A stretch of 64,000 bases of DNA from Pantoea dispersa (GCF_014155765.1 NZ_SCKT01000012.1:40092-104091), one strand, 5' to 3'. Counted from the first letter of the stretch, positions 1 to 9,552 are shown. The notes: a model not told the origin generated them from the sequence alone. Numbers and translations: made by a program.

Positions 1-1
1 T

Positions 2-1228
2 CTGGCGCTGGAACTGCGCGGCGAGCGCTTCCAGAAACTGTTTAATGCCGGACGCAACAGCTTTATTCAGGAGGCACGGCTGCTGGCGCGCTTCAATCAT
101 CCCGGTCTGCTGCACGTCCTGCGCTTCTGGGAAGAGAACGGCACGGCTTACATGGGCACGCTCTACTACAGCGGCATGACGCTGAAAGAGTGGCAGCTCA
201 CCAGCCCGGACAGCATTGACGAAGCGTGGATTCGCCGTCTGTTACCGCCGCTGTTTGGTGCCATTAACACTATTCACACCGCCGGTTACCTGCATCGTGA
301 TATTTCGCTCGATAACATTCAGATTCAGGAAAATCAGCTGCCGGTGCTGCTCGACTTTGGCTCGGCGCGCAAAGAGATTGGCAACCTGTCGGATGAAACC
401 GAGATCATGCTCAAGCCGGGCTTCGCGCCGATTGAGCAGTACAGCGAAGAGGGAGAAGTCGAACAGGGACCCTGGACCGATATTTACGCGCTGGGCGCGG
501 TGCTGCATACGCTGATCACCGGCCACGCGCCGCCGGTCAGCGTGGTGCGCTGCATTGAAGATAACTACCAGCCGCTGGTGGAGCGCAAGCCTGAGGGGTA
601 TTCGCTGCCGCTGCTGCACGCGATCGACTGCGCGCTGGCGATGAAGCCGGAAGACCGTCCACAGAGTATTGATGCTTTTGCCCGGCTGATCGATCTGCCG
701 GTGAGCGATGTCGAAGCGCTGGTGACGACCTTCCCGGTGACCGCGGAGAGCCAGCCCGTGCCGGAGCCGGTAGCGGCCGTGCCGGAACCGCAGGTAATGG
801 CGGTTAATCATGCCGCCGCCGCGATTGAACCGGTGACGCCGCGCAATGTGCGCCGTTTGTCGCCTGCCCTGCTCGCCGCCGCTGCCGTGGCGTTGCTTGC
901 CGTGGTGGTCGTAGTGTGGAAAGCCAATCGCCCGAGCGACGCACCGCCGGTGGCGGCCAGCAGCGCCCCGGCGGCGACCCCATCAGCGGGCAGCGCGCCC
1001 GCCAGCAGCGCACCAACCATGGCGACGGTTTACCTGCAGTTGCAGGCAGGGGAAAATATCGTACTGAACGGCGAAGCGAAGGATGTGAAACCCGCCAGCA
1101 GCGGTTTCGCCTCGCTGAATCTGGCGGCAGGCAGCTATCGTATTGAAGTGCATCACGGCAGCCAGGTGCGCAGCCAGATGCTGACGATTAACCAGCCGGG
1201 CACCTGGCTGATTAATCCGGGTAATTGA
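2..1228 (+). CDS. Hanks-type serine/threonine protein kinase, 5' end missing
   Basis: The reading frame is open from base 2, so the gene begins before the window and an internal ATG at 152 is not its start. The visible part holds most of a eukaryotic-like kinase domain: an alpha-C helix segment (FIQEARLLARF), the catalytic loop HRDISLDN with the usual Asp and Asn, DFGSAR for metal binding, and an activation/substrate segment ending PGFAPIEQY. The ATP-binding beta-3 Lys lies upstream of the window. After the kinase domain come a Pro/Ala-rich linker, one membrane span (about 17 hydrophobic residues followed by WKANR), an Ala/Ser/Pro linker and a C-terminal PEGA-like beta domain, probably periplasmic. 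Substrate and partners are unknown. Such kinases often regulate secretion or envelope systems, but nothing in the window shows that here. Confidence 0.85.
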   Translation: MALELRGERFQKLFNAGRNSFIQEARLLARFNHPGLLHVLRFWEENGTAYMGTLYYSGMTLKEWQLTSPDSIDEAWIRRLLPPLFGAINTIHTAGYLHRDISLDNIQIQENQLPVLLDFGSARKEIGNLSDETEIMLKPGFAPIEQYSEEGEVEQGPWTDIYALGAVLHTLITGHAPPVSVVRCIEDNYQPLVERKPEGYSLPLLHAIDCALAMKPEDRPQSIDAFARLIDLPVSDVEALVTTFPVTAESQPVPEPVAAVPEPQVMAVNHAAAAIEPVTPRNVRRLSPALLAAAAVALLAVVVVVWKANRPSDAPPVAASSAPAATPSAGSAPASSAPTMATVYLQLQAGENIVLNGEAKDVKPASSGFASLNLAAGSYRIEVHHGSQVRSQMLTINQPGTWLINPGN

Positions 1229-1230
1229 GG

Positions 1231-1902
1231 TTAGCCGCGCGCGGCGCTCTGCTGCAGCGCGCGCACTTCGGCCGCAAGGCGCGTTAACGCTTCTTCCTGC
1301 ATGCCGCGTTTGCCCAGTTCCTGTTCCAGCGAGAACAGATACTGCGCGTTGCTGCCGAGCGGGCCGCTGGCCTGAGCGATCAGCGGAGCAATGGTACTGC
1401 GGCAGGAGTCGGCTTCATACAGCGGATGACGCGGATCCATGATAAACACCAGCGCCGTAACCGTGCGGCCATCCTCCAGAGTCAGTTCACACCAGGTGGG
1501 CAGATAGCAGCCGGTGATCATTTCCCGTTTCCACAGCAGCTCAAGCTCTTCATGCAGGCGCGCTTCCGGCAGGCGAAACGCCAGACCACTGGTAGAACCG
1601 CCCTCTTTCAGCGCCAGCATCCGTCCCGGTGCGGCAACGGTGCCGCGTCCGGCGGTCAGCCGCAGGCAAAAAGCACGATGCCAGCCCTCAAGCCGTCCGG
1701 TCGCCACCTCTTCCGCTTCAAAAACCGGGTTCCACATCAGGGAACCGTAGCCGAAGATCCACACCGGGCTTTGATCGGGACGACAGGCAAGCGTGGCGCA
1801 GAGCGACGCCGCGCGCTTCTCACAGCTCCACAGCAGCGCTTCGTCAATATCACCAAATGAAGTTTTGCAATCCGCTTTTAGTAAGAATTCCCGGGTTAAC
1901 AC
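1231..1902 (-). CDS. chaC: ChaC, glutathione-specific gamma-glutamylcyclotransferase
   Basis: A 223-aa protein close to E. coli ChaC. It carries the substrate-binding signature FGYGSLMWNP near residue 50, then the family segments GWHRAFCLRLTAGRGT, MLALKEGG and KREMITGCYLPTWCEL. The enzyme cleaves glutathione to 5-oxoproline and Cys-Gly in the cytoplasm. It lies on the minus strand downstream of chaB and divergent from chaA, the same cha arrangement as in E. coli. Its 3' end is 2 bp from the kinase stop, so the two genes converge with almost no spacer. The chaB-chaC gap is about 240 bp, so separate transcription is possible. Confidence 0.93.
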   Translation of the reverse strand: MLTREFLLKADCKTSFGDIDEALLWSCEKRAASLCATLACRPDQSPVWIFGYGSLMWNPVFEAEEVATGRLEGWHRAFCLRLTAGRGTVAAPGRMLALKEGGSTSGLAFRLPEARLHEELELLWKREMITGCYLPTWCELTLEDGRTVTALVFIMDPRHPLYEADSCRSTIAPLIAQASGPLGSNAQYLFSLEQELGKRGMQEEALTRLAAEVRALQQSAARG

Positions 1903-2140
1903 TGCGATCTCCTCTACTGCGCTGACCTTCCTGTCGTTATGGCTCCCTGAATCTGCGATTTTACAGGCGGCGCACGCGGCGTCGACTTAAGACAAGACAG
2001 TAATGCATTTGCCATAAACGTTTCAAGATTGACCCCGATCACAAAGGGGAAATTATCTGTAAATAGCATCGGCTGCCTGGCAGGATTCTTGAACGAAGCG
2101 CGGAGAAGTGTGAAGCGGGCCGCAGTGGCCCGCGCGGGAG

Positions 2141-2371
2141 CTAGTGTTTAGGATGCCACTTGTCGTCCTCGCCTTTGGCGTACTCTTTTTTGACCGCCGC
2201 CCAGGCGACTTTGTGTGCCACCTGCTCGCGCGATTCATCACCGCGACGATCATCTTCATCTTTATACTGATCCCAGGCGCTGTTAAACGCCTTTTGGTAG
2301 ATGGTTTGCGCATGGCCCGGCAGCACGTGGCGCACGCTGTCCGGCAGTTCCCGGTTCGATGAATAAGGCAT
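2141..2371 (-). CDS. chaB: ChaB, small conserved protein of the cha locus
   Basis: A 76-aa protein with the whole ChaB domain: PYSSNRELPDSVRHVLP at the N terminus, then HAQTIYQKAFNSAWDQY and a C-terminal VAWAAVKKEYAKG. A longer frame reaches upstream to 2611, but the ATG at 2371 is preceded by a strong AGGAGG ribosome site and gives the normal family length, so it is chosen. ChaB was named as a possible regulator of ChaA, but its biochemical role is not firmly known. It is encoded divergently from chaA and upstream of chaC. Confidence 0.92.
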   Translation of the reverse strand: MPYSSNRELPDSVRHVLPGHAQTIYQKAFNSAWDQYKDEDDRRGDESREQVAHKVAWAAVKKEYAKGEDDKWHPKH

Positions 2372-2740
2372 AGTTCCTCCTGTTTCAGGTTCCCTGTATA
2401 AGTCTGGAAGAGAACGGCAAAAACGCAAACCTGCTATTTCATACTTCTGCCAGCAAATAAGGCTGATAGTGGGGATAAGGCCAGATGATTCAGTTCTGTT
2501 CTTCCTCGTTTCACGCAGGATAGATGCGAAACACGCACTATTAACCTGCTGATGAAAAGGGTTAATCCGCTGATTAGCGCTAATTTCGCTTCGTTCAGGC
2601 AAAAATGACAAAAAGTAAAAACGCGTAAAAAATCTGCGTCAGCAGTGGTGAAAAGTTACACTGCGCTTCGTCAGATGAGTCACTATATTTATCAGGCAGC
2701 AATTGCCTGTTTTTGTTCTTTTTGCCGAAGAGGATGGCGC
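2372..2740. promoter_or_regulatory. Divergent chaB/chaA spacer
   Basis: A 369-bp spacer between divergent chaB and chaA that must hold both promoters. It is AT-richer than its neighbours. The inverted repeat TTAACC...GGGTTAA spans roughly 2540-2566. No confident binding site or coding sequence was recognised. Confidence 0.4.
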
Positions 2741-3832
2741 ATGGCTGGACATGAGAAGACCCGACACAGCGAGTATTCGCTGATTTTCCCGATTCTGGCG
2801 CTGGCGGTGCTGAGCTTTTTTGGCGGCCAGACAGCGCTTCTGCCGGTAATTGGCATCAATCTGCTGGCGCTGGTAGCGATTTTAAGCAGCGCCTTCAGCG
2901 TAGTACGTCACGCCGACGTTCTGGCGCACCGGTTAGGTGAACCCTACGGCTCGCTGATTCTCAGCCTGTCCGTGGTAATTCTGGAAGTGAGCCTGATTTC
3001 GGCGCTGATGGCGACCGGCGATGCAGCGCCCGCGCTGATGCGCGATACGCTCTACTCCATCATCATGATCGTTACCGCCGGACTGGTGGGCTGTGCCCTG
3101 CTGCTAGGCGGGCGTAAATTTGCCACCCAGTACGTTAACCTGGCCGGCGTGAAGCAGTACATGATCGCCATTTTCCCGCTGGCGATTCTGGTGCTGGTGT
3201 TTCCCAATGCCCTGCCCGGCGGCAATTTCACTACCGCGCAGGCGCTGATCATTGCTGCGATCTCTGCGGCGATGTACGGCGTGTTCCTGCTGATTCAGAC
3301 CAAAACCCACCAGAGCCTGTTTGTTTACGAGCATGAAGACGAGAGCGATGATGGCGACCCGCATCACGGTAAGCCTTCCGCGCACAGCTCGCTGTGGCAC
3401 ACCGCGTGGCTGATTGTGCATCTGATTGCGGTGATCAGCGTGACCAAGATGAACGCCAACTCACTGGAAATGCTGCTCACTGAAATGAACGCGCCGGAGC
3501 AGTTTACCGGTTTCCTCGTCGCGCTGCTGATTCTGTCGCCGGAAGGTCTGGGCGCAATCAAGGCGGTGCTGATGAATCAGGTGCAGCGCGCGATGAACCT
3601 GTTTTTCGGTTCGGTGCTGGCCACCATTTCATTGACGGTGCCGACGGTGACCATTATCGCCACCCTGACCGGTCAGCAATTGATTTTCGGCCTTGAGCCG
3701 CCGCATATGGTGGTGATGAGCGCGGTGCTGATTTTGTGCCACATCTCGTTCTCCACTGGCCGCACCAACGTGCTCAACGGCGCAGCGCATCTGGCCCTGT
3801 TTGCCGGCTATCTGCTGACGATTATGCTGTGA
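2741..3832 (+). CDS. chaA: ChaA, Na+(Ca2+,K+)/H+ antiporter
   Basis: A 363-aa integral membrane cation/proton antiporter of the CaCA superfamily, close to E. coli ChaA along its whole length. Conserved segments include RHADVLAHRLGEPYGSLILSLSVVILEVSL in the first alpha repeat, the acidic/His loop EHEDESDDGDPHHGKPSAHSS in the middle, and ILSPEGLGAIKAVL plus CHISFSTGRTNVLNG in the second repeat. About 11 membrane spans are expected. An upstream in-frame start at 2645 exists, but ATG 2741 follows a GAAGAGG ribosome site and matches the family N terminus. It exports Na+, K+ or Ca2+ at alkaline pH. Confidence 0.93.
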   Translation: MAGHEKTRHSEYSLIFPILALAVLSFFGGQTALLPVIGINLLALVAILSSAFSVVRHADVLAHRLGEPYGSLILSLSVVILEVSLISALMATGDAAPALMRDTLYSIIMIVTAGLVGCALLLGGRKFATQYVNLAGVKQYMIAIFPLAILVLVFPNALPGGNFTTAQALIIAAISAAMYGVFLLIQTKTHQSLFVYEHEDESDDGDPHHGKPSAHSSLWHTAWLIVHLIAVISVTKMNANSLEMLLTEMNAPEQFTGFLVALLILSPEGLGAIKAVLMNQVQRAMNLFFGSVLATISLTVPTVTIIATLTGQQLIFGLEPPHMVVMSAVLILCHISFSTGRTNVLNGAAHLALFAGYLLTIML

Positions 3833-3845
3833 TGTTAAATGAAGT

Positions 3846-3951
3846 GGTCGCCATGAATGGCGACCCTACAACGCAGGGTGCGCATCAGGTGAATCGGTCG
3901 CCATGAGCGGCGACCGTACAATGTAGGGTGCGCATTTATGCGCACCTGGAT
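3846..3951. repeat. Two 50-bp-spaced palindromic repeats downstream of chaA
   Basis: Two near-identical 40-bp copies lie at 3846-3885 and 3896-3935. Each starts with a hairpin (GGTCGCCATGAATGGCGACC in the first) and continues CCTACAA..GCAGGGTGCGCAT. The second copy ends in another hairpin, GGTGCGCATTTATGCGCACC. They resemble enterobacterial intergenic REP-like elements and may act as transcription or mRNA-stability structures after chaA. The bases from 3952 to 4202 are AT-rich and hold no gene that can be seen. Confidence 0.75.
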
Positions 3952-4202
3952 AAAGATATCTTTACGGCTTAATAACAGCCGTTAGCACATCTGGCCCTGC
4001 CAGCTATTTGCTAAAAATTAAGCCTTAAATCGAATAGTTTATTGCTAATATTCTGTTTACCCGAAGAAGTTAAAATGTTCACTGCATTTACTCTGGCTGC
4101 CAGTCATTGTTTATGATTGCCTGTAAACAATCCATACGTCAATTGACTTACATTATTTTCAGCCCCGACACCGTATCAAAATGCTGCTTGTACATTAAAA
4201 CC

Positions 4203-4439
4203 TTACCGCTTAGCGATGGACGCTATCAGCTTTAATGTCAACCATGAGAGAAAAGCAGATAATAAAATAGTTGCGATAATCAACGCATCAATGGTCGATA
4301 AAAAAACATGAAAAGGGTTCACTAATTTACCTGACAGCATATACGATGATTCGGAAAGGAACCTGAACATGATCTCAGGAATAACAATTCCGTAGCCTAA
4401 TGTTAAGACAATTAGTAATAGTATCCGTTTCATTTCCAT
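4203..4439 (-). CDS. Small two-span membrane protein, unknown
   Basis: A 78-aa hydrophobic protein of no recognised family. It starts MEMKR, then has one hydrophobic segment (about residues 6-24) that could be a span or signal anchor, a polar middle, and a second long hydrophobic segment (about 45-70). ATG 4439 is preceded by AAGGAG at a normal distance; a TTG upstream at 4457 is less likely. It is divergent from the frameshifted gene that follows. Codon use and AT-richness differ from the housekeeping genes around it, which suggests acquired DNA between chaA and kdsA. Confidence 0.55.
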   Translation of the reverse strand: MEMKRILLLIVLTLGYGIVIPEIMFRFLSESSYMLSGKLVNPFHVFLSTIDALIIATILLSAFLSWLTLKLIASIAKR

Positions 4440-4514
4440 GCATGCTCCTTGCAACAAGATGTGATGAGTATATAATCGTTTATTAAGGATTTTTACAGTA
4501 AGGGATGATTAACC

Positions 4515-4913
4515 ATGTCGTATCTGAAATTGAAGCTTCAGGCTGATCGTACAATTGCACTCAATTTTGAAAAAGCACTGGTGCAACTGCGTGAAGAAAC
4601 GCGAACCGTCAGTACTACGGTTGCCTCGGGAATTGAAAGAGCTAGCTGGTATAGTTCCTGCGTTTTTGATGATTACAAAGATGTATGTAAACGACTGAGA
4701 AGTGAAGATGTTCGTATGTTTTCAGCTCTGCCACAGGTTTTTTCACGACATGATGTCATCCTTGATATGGTTGAAATCTACTTTAGAAAAAACTTGCGCG
4801 TCTCAGTGAACATAATGTTCAAAATCTGGTGCGCCAACTTGCTGAAAAGGCGGCTAATTATACAAGCGGTAAAGCTTCAAAACTCACCATTTCATTTCTT
4901 ATCGCGCGCATAG
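4515..4913 (+). CDS. Unknown protein, N-terminal part (zero frame of a frameshifted gene)
   Basis: This frame encodes 132 aa starting MSYLKLKLQADRTIALNF. The first about 93 residues look like genuine protein: a helical, polar segment with no recognised domain. The last part, after the run of six A at 4787-4792, turns basic and unlike protein, while the -1 frame carries a sensible continuation (KKLARLSEHNVQNLVRQLAEK). Joined across the A-run the two frames give a 229-aa product. A weak AAGGG site lies 8-10 bp before the ATG. No homologous family was recognised. It is AT-rich and probably horizontally acquired. Confidence 0.5.
   Translation: MSYLKLKLQADRTIALNFEKALVQLREETRTVSTTVASGIERASWYSSCVFDDYKDVCKRLRSEDVRMFSALPQVFSRHDVILDMVEIYFRKNLRVSVNIMFKIWCANLLKRRLIIQAVKLQNSPFHFLSRA
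4787..4793 (+). other. Candidate -1 ribosomal frameshift site A AAA AAC
   Basis: In the zero frame of the gene starting at 4515 the codons read AGA AAA AAC TTG. This puts the heptamer A AAA AAC exactly in the phase needed for simultaneous -1 slippage. After the slip the -1 frame stays open from 4787 to 5203. A small perfect inverted repeat, GAACATAATGTTC, sits at 4808-4820, 14 nt downstream. Loss of one A from a former run of seven would look the same, so a decaying gene or a sequencing error is the main alternative. Confidence 0.45.
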
Positions 4914-5203
4914 TTACCGAATCTAAAGTTTTTAAGAGCTCGCTGGTTGATGTGATTGACCGGACATCGCTTTATAGTGTCACAGTTTTAAAATTTTATG
5001 GGAAAATACAAATCGCTGCAACAGCAGCTCAGCATTTGAAATTTGCGGATCCGGAGTATTATTTCGATCTGAATCAACAGAAATTAGAAATGCTTTATTA
5101 TCTCATAGAACCTGAAATGTCTAAAATTATTTACTTAAACAAATCCGGCTCAACAAATGATGAGCAAATATTGGCATTAGTAGAACGGTTACTGACAAAA
5201 TGA
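4829..5203 (+). CDS. Unknown protein, C-terminal part (-1 frame)
   Basis: This is the -1 frame continuation of the preceding gene. It is open from 4787, and its first possible independent start is GTG 4829, giving 124 aa. There is no good ribosome site before that GTG, so it is more likely the C-terminal half of a 229-aa frameshift product than a separate gene. Visible features are a small-residue/hydrophobic helix (SKLTISFLIARIV), a segment rich in Tyr, Lys and Phe, and an acidic C-terminal end. No domain was recognised. Its stop codon overlaps the start of the next gene in ATGA, which suggests translational coupling. Confidence 0.45.
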   Translation: MRQLAEKAANYTSGKASKLTISFLIARIVTESKVFKSSLVDVIDRTSLYSVTVLKFYGKIQIAATAAQHLKFADPEYYFDLNQQKLEMLYYLIEPEMSKIIYLNKSGSTNDEQILALVERLLTK

Positions 5204-5388
5204 AACGAATCTTTTCCTGGTTCTATGCATGGTTAAGTCAGTCTTTTTTTTCACTAATACCGGTGATTGCGGCAGTAGCAGGTGGAATACTTTTGACAGC
5301 GCTTTTCCCTCATTATGGGCTGTTATTGACTCTACTCTGGGTCATTGCCATGGGTGCTATCTACGTGAAATATTTTAGATGGTTTTGA
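5200..5388 (+). CDS. Small membrane protein, unknown
   Basis: A 62-aa protein with a basic N terminus (MKRIFSWFYAW) and two hydrophobic stretches (about residues 16-36 and 39-58) that should form a membrane hairpin, ending KYFRWF. Its ATG overlaps the stop of the upstream frame (ATGA at 5200-5203), so the two are probably translated together. A toxin/immunity or effector/chaperone role for the pair is possible but unsupported. A shared Rho-independent terminator with kdsA follows at about 5464. Confidence 0.55.
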   Translation: MKRIFSWFYAWLSQSFFSLIPVIAAVAGGILLTALFPHYGLLLTLLWVIAMGAIYVKYFRWF

Positions 5389-5463
5389 CGGTCAATTTCA
5401 GTTGATACTTTATGTAATCCCTTCGTTGTTAAGCGCCTGCGACAGAATTTACCATTCTATTAC

Positions 5464-5485
5464 AAAGGCACCCGCGGGTGCCTTT
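5464..5485. terminator. Bidirectional hairpin between the 62-aa gene and kdsA
   Basis: A perfect GC-rich palindrome, AAAGGCACCCGCGGGTGCCTTT, with A/T ends on both sides lies between the converging gene ends. It could stop transcription from either direction. Confidence 0.7.
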
Positions 5486-5502
5486 GCTGTTGCTATGACA
5501 AA

Positions 5503-6366
<864 letters not shown>

Positions 6367-6384
6367 TTAAATGTCGGGGGACGC

Positions 6385-7194
6385 TTAGTGCAGCGTCACC
6401 TGTTTCTGTTCAATTGCGTGGATCTGCACTTTAATCATCTCGCTGACCGGGTCTTCAGGACACTGTTCAACGAAATAGGTCAAATCGGTCAGTGCGATAT
6501 GCTCGCACTCCAGCTGGGCGTAAATCAAACCGCGGTCGCGAATCTCATAGGGATCGTCCGGGTCGATTTGCAGCAGCACCTGGCTGACATTGAGCGCCAG
6601 CTCCATCTGCTTCTCATCCATCAGCGCCGCTTTCAGCGTGTCGAGCATTTTGCGCATCACGCTGACGGTTTTCGCTTCGTCGAGGTCGTCAGAGTAGAGC
6701 TTTGCCGTCGGGCTGATGTTGCCCTTCAGCCACACTTCCAGCGTATGGGTGTCGAGCGTCTCACCGTTAAACGGATTGATCAGCCACATTTCACCGTCGA
6801 GCCAGTCGGCACGCAGGATCAGCTGCGTCGGGAAAATCACCGGCATCAGCGGCAGCTCTAGCTCATCCGCAATGTGCAGCAGAATCACGCCGAGCGATAC
6901 CGCCGTCCCCTGCCGGCTCTTCAGCACTTTATCGATCCACAGCGCGTCTGACAGATTGTAGACGCCACTGGCACCGCCAAAGCCCCACTGCTGGTAAAAC
7001 AGATCGAGCAGCTTCTCCAGCTGCAGATCCGCATCCTGTTCGCTACTGACATAGCGCCGCGCCTCTTCAACCAGGTCAGCCAGCTGCTGCTGGACGGAAG
7101 GCGCGGAAAAATCATTGCGTATGGCGCAGGTCGCGCCGATCACCGCTTCACTTAACGGTGTTTCACTGTAATCAAGTTGCACTGGCGAGGTCAT
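6385..7194 (-). CDS. sirB1: SirB1 family protein (transglutaminase-like fold)
   Basis: A 269-aa cytoplasmic protein that matches enterobacterial SirB1 (YchA). The N-terminal two thirds form the SirB1 transglutaminase-like domain, with QWGFGGASGVYNLSDALWIDKVLKSRQGTAVSLGVILL; the C-terminal part is TPR-like (LLQIDPDDPYEIRDRGLIYAQLECEHIALTDLTYFVE). Its biochemical role is not established. Its ATG overlaps the sirB2 stop (ATGA), which indicates translational coupling inside the hemA-kdsA operon. Confidence 0.9.
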   Translation of the reverse strand: MTSPVQLDYSETPLSEAVIGATCAIRNDFSAPSVQQQLADLVEEARRYVSSEQDADLQLEKLLDLFYQQWGFGGASGVYNLSDALWIDKVLKSRQGTAVSLGVILLHIADELELPLMPVIFPTQLILRADWLDGEMWLINPFNGETLDTHTLEVWLKGNISPTAKLYSDDLDEAKTVSVMRKMLDTLKAALMDEKQMELALNVSQVLLQIDPDDPYEIRDRGLIYAQLECEHIALTDLTYFVEQCPEDPVSEMIKVQIHAIEQKQVTLH

Positions 7195-7589
7195 ACTATC
7201 CCCAATAACGGCATTTTGGTCATCGCCAGTTTAATCACCAGCAACAATGCGACCACGGCGACTAAACAGGCGACCCAGCGGGTCGCCATGCTGCGCGGGC
7301 GACGACTCAATGCCACGGAACCTAAGGCGATGTAGATGATAACCGCTAACAGCTTCTCCGTCAGCCAGCTTCCTTGTGGGGTAAACGGATAAAAGTGGGT
7401 AATCAGCACCAGCAGTGCACCGCTGAGCAGCAGGAATGTATCGTTGATGTGCGGCACAATGCGCACCCAGCGGCGCTGCAGCAGGGCAGATCCGGTGGTC
7501 AGCCAGTAAAAACGCAGCAGAAACAGTGTGATGGTGATCGCGACTGTCAGCAGATGGAAATTTTTTATCAGCGGATACCAGCTGGCCAT
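7191..7589 (-). CDS. sirB2: SirB2 family membrane protein
   Basis: A 132-aa integral membrane protein of the SirB family with four hydrophobic spans. It begins MASWYPLIKNFHLLTVAITITLFLLRFYW and contains RIVPHINDTFLLLSGALLV, both typical of the family. Its function is unknown. It lies 9 bp after prmC and overlaps sirB1 by 4 bp in the hemA operon, as in E. coli. Confidence 0.9.
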   Translation of the reverse strand: MASWYPLIKNFHLLTVAITITLFLLRFYWLTTGSALLQRRWVRIVPHINDTFLLLSGALLVLITHFYPFTPQGSWLTEKLLAVIIYIALGSVALSRRPRSMATRWVACLVAVVALLLVIKLAMTKMPLLGIV

Positions 7590-7598
7590 AGTGCTTCC

Positions 7599-8429
7599 TT
7601 AAGTAAGTTGTCCAAGCGTGACGCGCGGATTGCCGCCGTAATCCTCAACGGTGGTGACCGCCTGAAAGCCATTACGGGTTAGCAGCGCGCGTACAGCCTC
7701 GCCCTGCTGCCAGCCGTGTTCCAGCAGCAGCCAACCCTGCGGCTGCAACCAGTGCGGCGCGCGTTCAATGATTAATCGTAAATCGGCCAGCCCGGCCTCC
7801 TCCGCCACCAGCGCGCTGAGCGGCTCAAAACGCACGTCGCCCTGCTGCAGATGTTCATCGGCGGCATCAATGTAAGGCGGATTGCTGACAATCAGATCGA
7901 AACGTTGGGCGGGCAGATCGTCGAACCAGTGGCTGAGCACAAATCCGGCGTTGGTGAGGTGCAGGCGCTGGGCGTTGTCCTGCGCCAGCGCAACCGCAGC
8001 GGCGATGCGGTCGCAGCCGGTAATCTGACAATCGGGCCGCTCGCTGGCCAGCGCCAGCGCAATGGCGCCGGTGCCGGTGCCGAGATCGAGCACCGCGGAG
8101 GGCGTCGCGGGCAGCCGCAGCAGCGCCTGCTCCACCAGCACTTCGGTATCCGGACGCGGAATCAGCGTGGCATCACTGACGCGTAGCGGCAGCGACCAGA
8201 ACTCGCGTTCGCCCACCAGATGCGCAATCGGCTCACCGCGCACGCGGCGTGCCAGTAACGTCTCCAGCTGTGCCAGTTGCGCATCATCGAGCGGGCTGTC
8301 GTCAAACGCTATCAGCCAGCTGCGCGACTTGCCGGTGACAAAACCCAGCAGAATCTCCGCGTCGCGCTTCGGGCTATCGCCTCCGCACAACGCAGCCTGC
8401 GCCTGCTGCAGCCAGCGCCGGACGTTCAT
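7599..8429 (-). CDS. prmC: PrmC, release factor glutamine methyltransferase
   Basis: A 276-aa SAM-dependent methyltransferase that modifies the Gln of the GGQ motif in RF1 and RF2. The N-terminal helical domain is followed by a Rossmann domain with motif I VLDLGTGTGAIALALASERP, the catalytic NPPY (in VSNPPYIDAADEHL) and QGDVRFEPLSALV. ATG 8429 is used here; an overlapping GTG at 8432 is possible. The prfA stop overlaps this start (TGATG), so the enzyme is translationally coupled to its own substrate RF1. Confidence 0.95.
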   Translation of the reverse strand: MNVRRWLQQAQAALCGGDSPKRDAEILLGFVTGKSRSWLIAFDDSPLDDAQLAQLETLLARRVRGEPIAHLVGEREFWSLPLRVSDATLIPRPDTEVLVEQALLRLPATPSAVLDLGTGTGAIALALASERPDCQITGCDRIAAAVALAQDNAQRLHLTNAGFVLSHWFDDLPAQRFDLIVSNPPYIDAADEHLQQGDVRFEPLSALVAEEAGLADLRLIIERAPHWLQPQGWLLLEHGWQQGEAVRALLTRNGFQAVTTVEDYGGNPRVTLGQLT

Positions 8430-9511
8430 CACTCCTGCCCGGCCAGTGCGGCCAGCTGGTCAGCCTGATACTCCTGCACAATCGGCTCGATCAGCGTATC
8501 CAGCTTGCCTTCCATGGTTTCGTCGAGGCGGTAGAGCGTCAGGTTGATACGGTGATCGGTGACGCGCCCCTGCGGGAAGTTATAGGTACGAATACGGTCG
8601 GAACGGTCGCCGCTGCCCAGCAGATTACGCCGCGTCGAGGCTTCCGCCGCCTGGCGCTTCGCCATTTCCGCTGCGTGAATGCGTGCACCCAGCACCGCCA
8701 GCGCTTTGGCTTTGTTTTTGTGCTGCGAGCGCTCATCCTGGCACTCCACCACGATGCCGGTTGGCAGGTGGGTGATACGGATCGCCGAATCGGTGGTGTT
8801 AACGTGCTGACCGCCCGCGCCGGAAGAGCGGAAAGTGTCGATTTTCAGATCGCCCGGATTGATGTCCGGCAGCTCGGCTTCCGGCAGCTCCGGCATCACC
8901 GCCACGGTACAGGCGGAGGTGTGAATGCGCCCCTGCGATTCGGTTTCCGGCACGCGCTGCACGCGATGGCCGCCGGATTCAAACTTCATGCGGCCATAGG
9001 CGCCATCACCGGTAATACGCGCAATGACTTCTTTGTAGCCGCCATGCTCGCCGTCGTTGGCGCTCATGATCTCCACCTGCCAGCGGCGCGCTTCGGCATA
9101 GCGGCTGTACATGCGGAACAGATCGCCGGCGAAAATCGCCGCTTCGTCGCCACCGGTGCCGGCGCGCACTTCGATAAAGCACGGACGTTCATCGTCGGGA
9201 TCTTTCGGCAGCAGCAGCACCTGAAGTTGCTGTTCCAGCACCTCGCGCTTGTCGCGCGATAGTTTCAACTCTTCCTGCGCCATGTCGCGCATTTCCGCAT
9301 CGTCGAGCAGCATTTCAGCCGTTTCGACATCTTCCTGCACCTGCTGCCATTCGCGGAAACAACGGGTGACGTCGCTCAGCTGGGCATATTCACGTGATAA
9401 CGCGCGGAAACGGTCCTGATCGCCAATTACGCCGGCATCGCCCAGTAACGCTTCAACTTCTTCATGGCGTTCCTGCAGCGCTTCCAGCTTGGCAACAATC
9501 GAGCTCTTCAT
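8429..9511 (-). CDS. prfA: PrfA, peptide chain release factor 1
   Basis: A 360-aa protein, exactly the usual RF1 length. It reads UAA and UAG stop codons; the C-terminal domain holds the invariant peptidyl-tRNA hydrolysis motif in [18 protein letters not shown], and the anticodon-like loop has a PET-type tripeptide ([16 protein letters not shown]). It lies 41 bp after hemA and overlaps prmC at its 3' end. Since RF1 is intact, the premature TAG in fliC at the other end of the window should be read as a real stop unless a suppressor tRNA exists elsewhere. Confidence 0.97.
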   Translation of the reverse strand: MKSSIVAKLEALQERHEEVEALLGDAGVIGDQDRFRALSREYAQLSDVTRCFREWQQVQEDVETAEMLLDDAEMRDMAQEELKLSRDKREVLEQQLQVLLLPKDPDDERPCFIEVRAGTGGDEAAIFAGDLFRMYSRYAEARRWQVEIMSANDGEHGGYKEVIARITGDGAYGRMKFESGGHRVQRVPETESQGRIHTSACTVAVMPELPEAELPDINPGDLKIDTFRSSGAGGQHVNTTDSAIRITHLPTGIVVECQDERSQHKNKAKALAVLGARIHAAEMAKRQAAEASTRRNLLGSGDRSDRIRTYNFPQGRVTDHRINLTLYRLDETMEGKLDTLIEPIVQEYQADQLAALAGQE

Positions 9512-9552
9512 CTAATAGAGGGTATCCCAGTGATAGGTCGTGACAGACCAGA

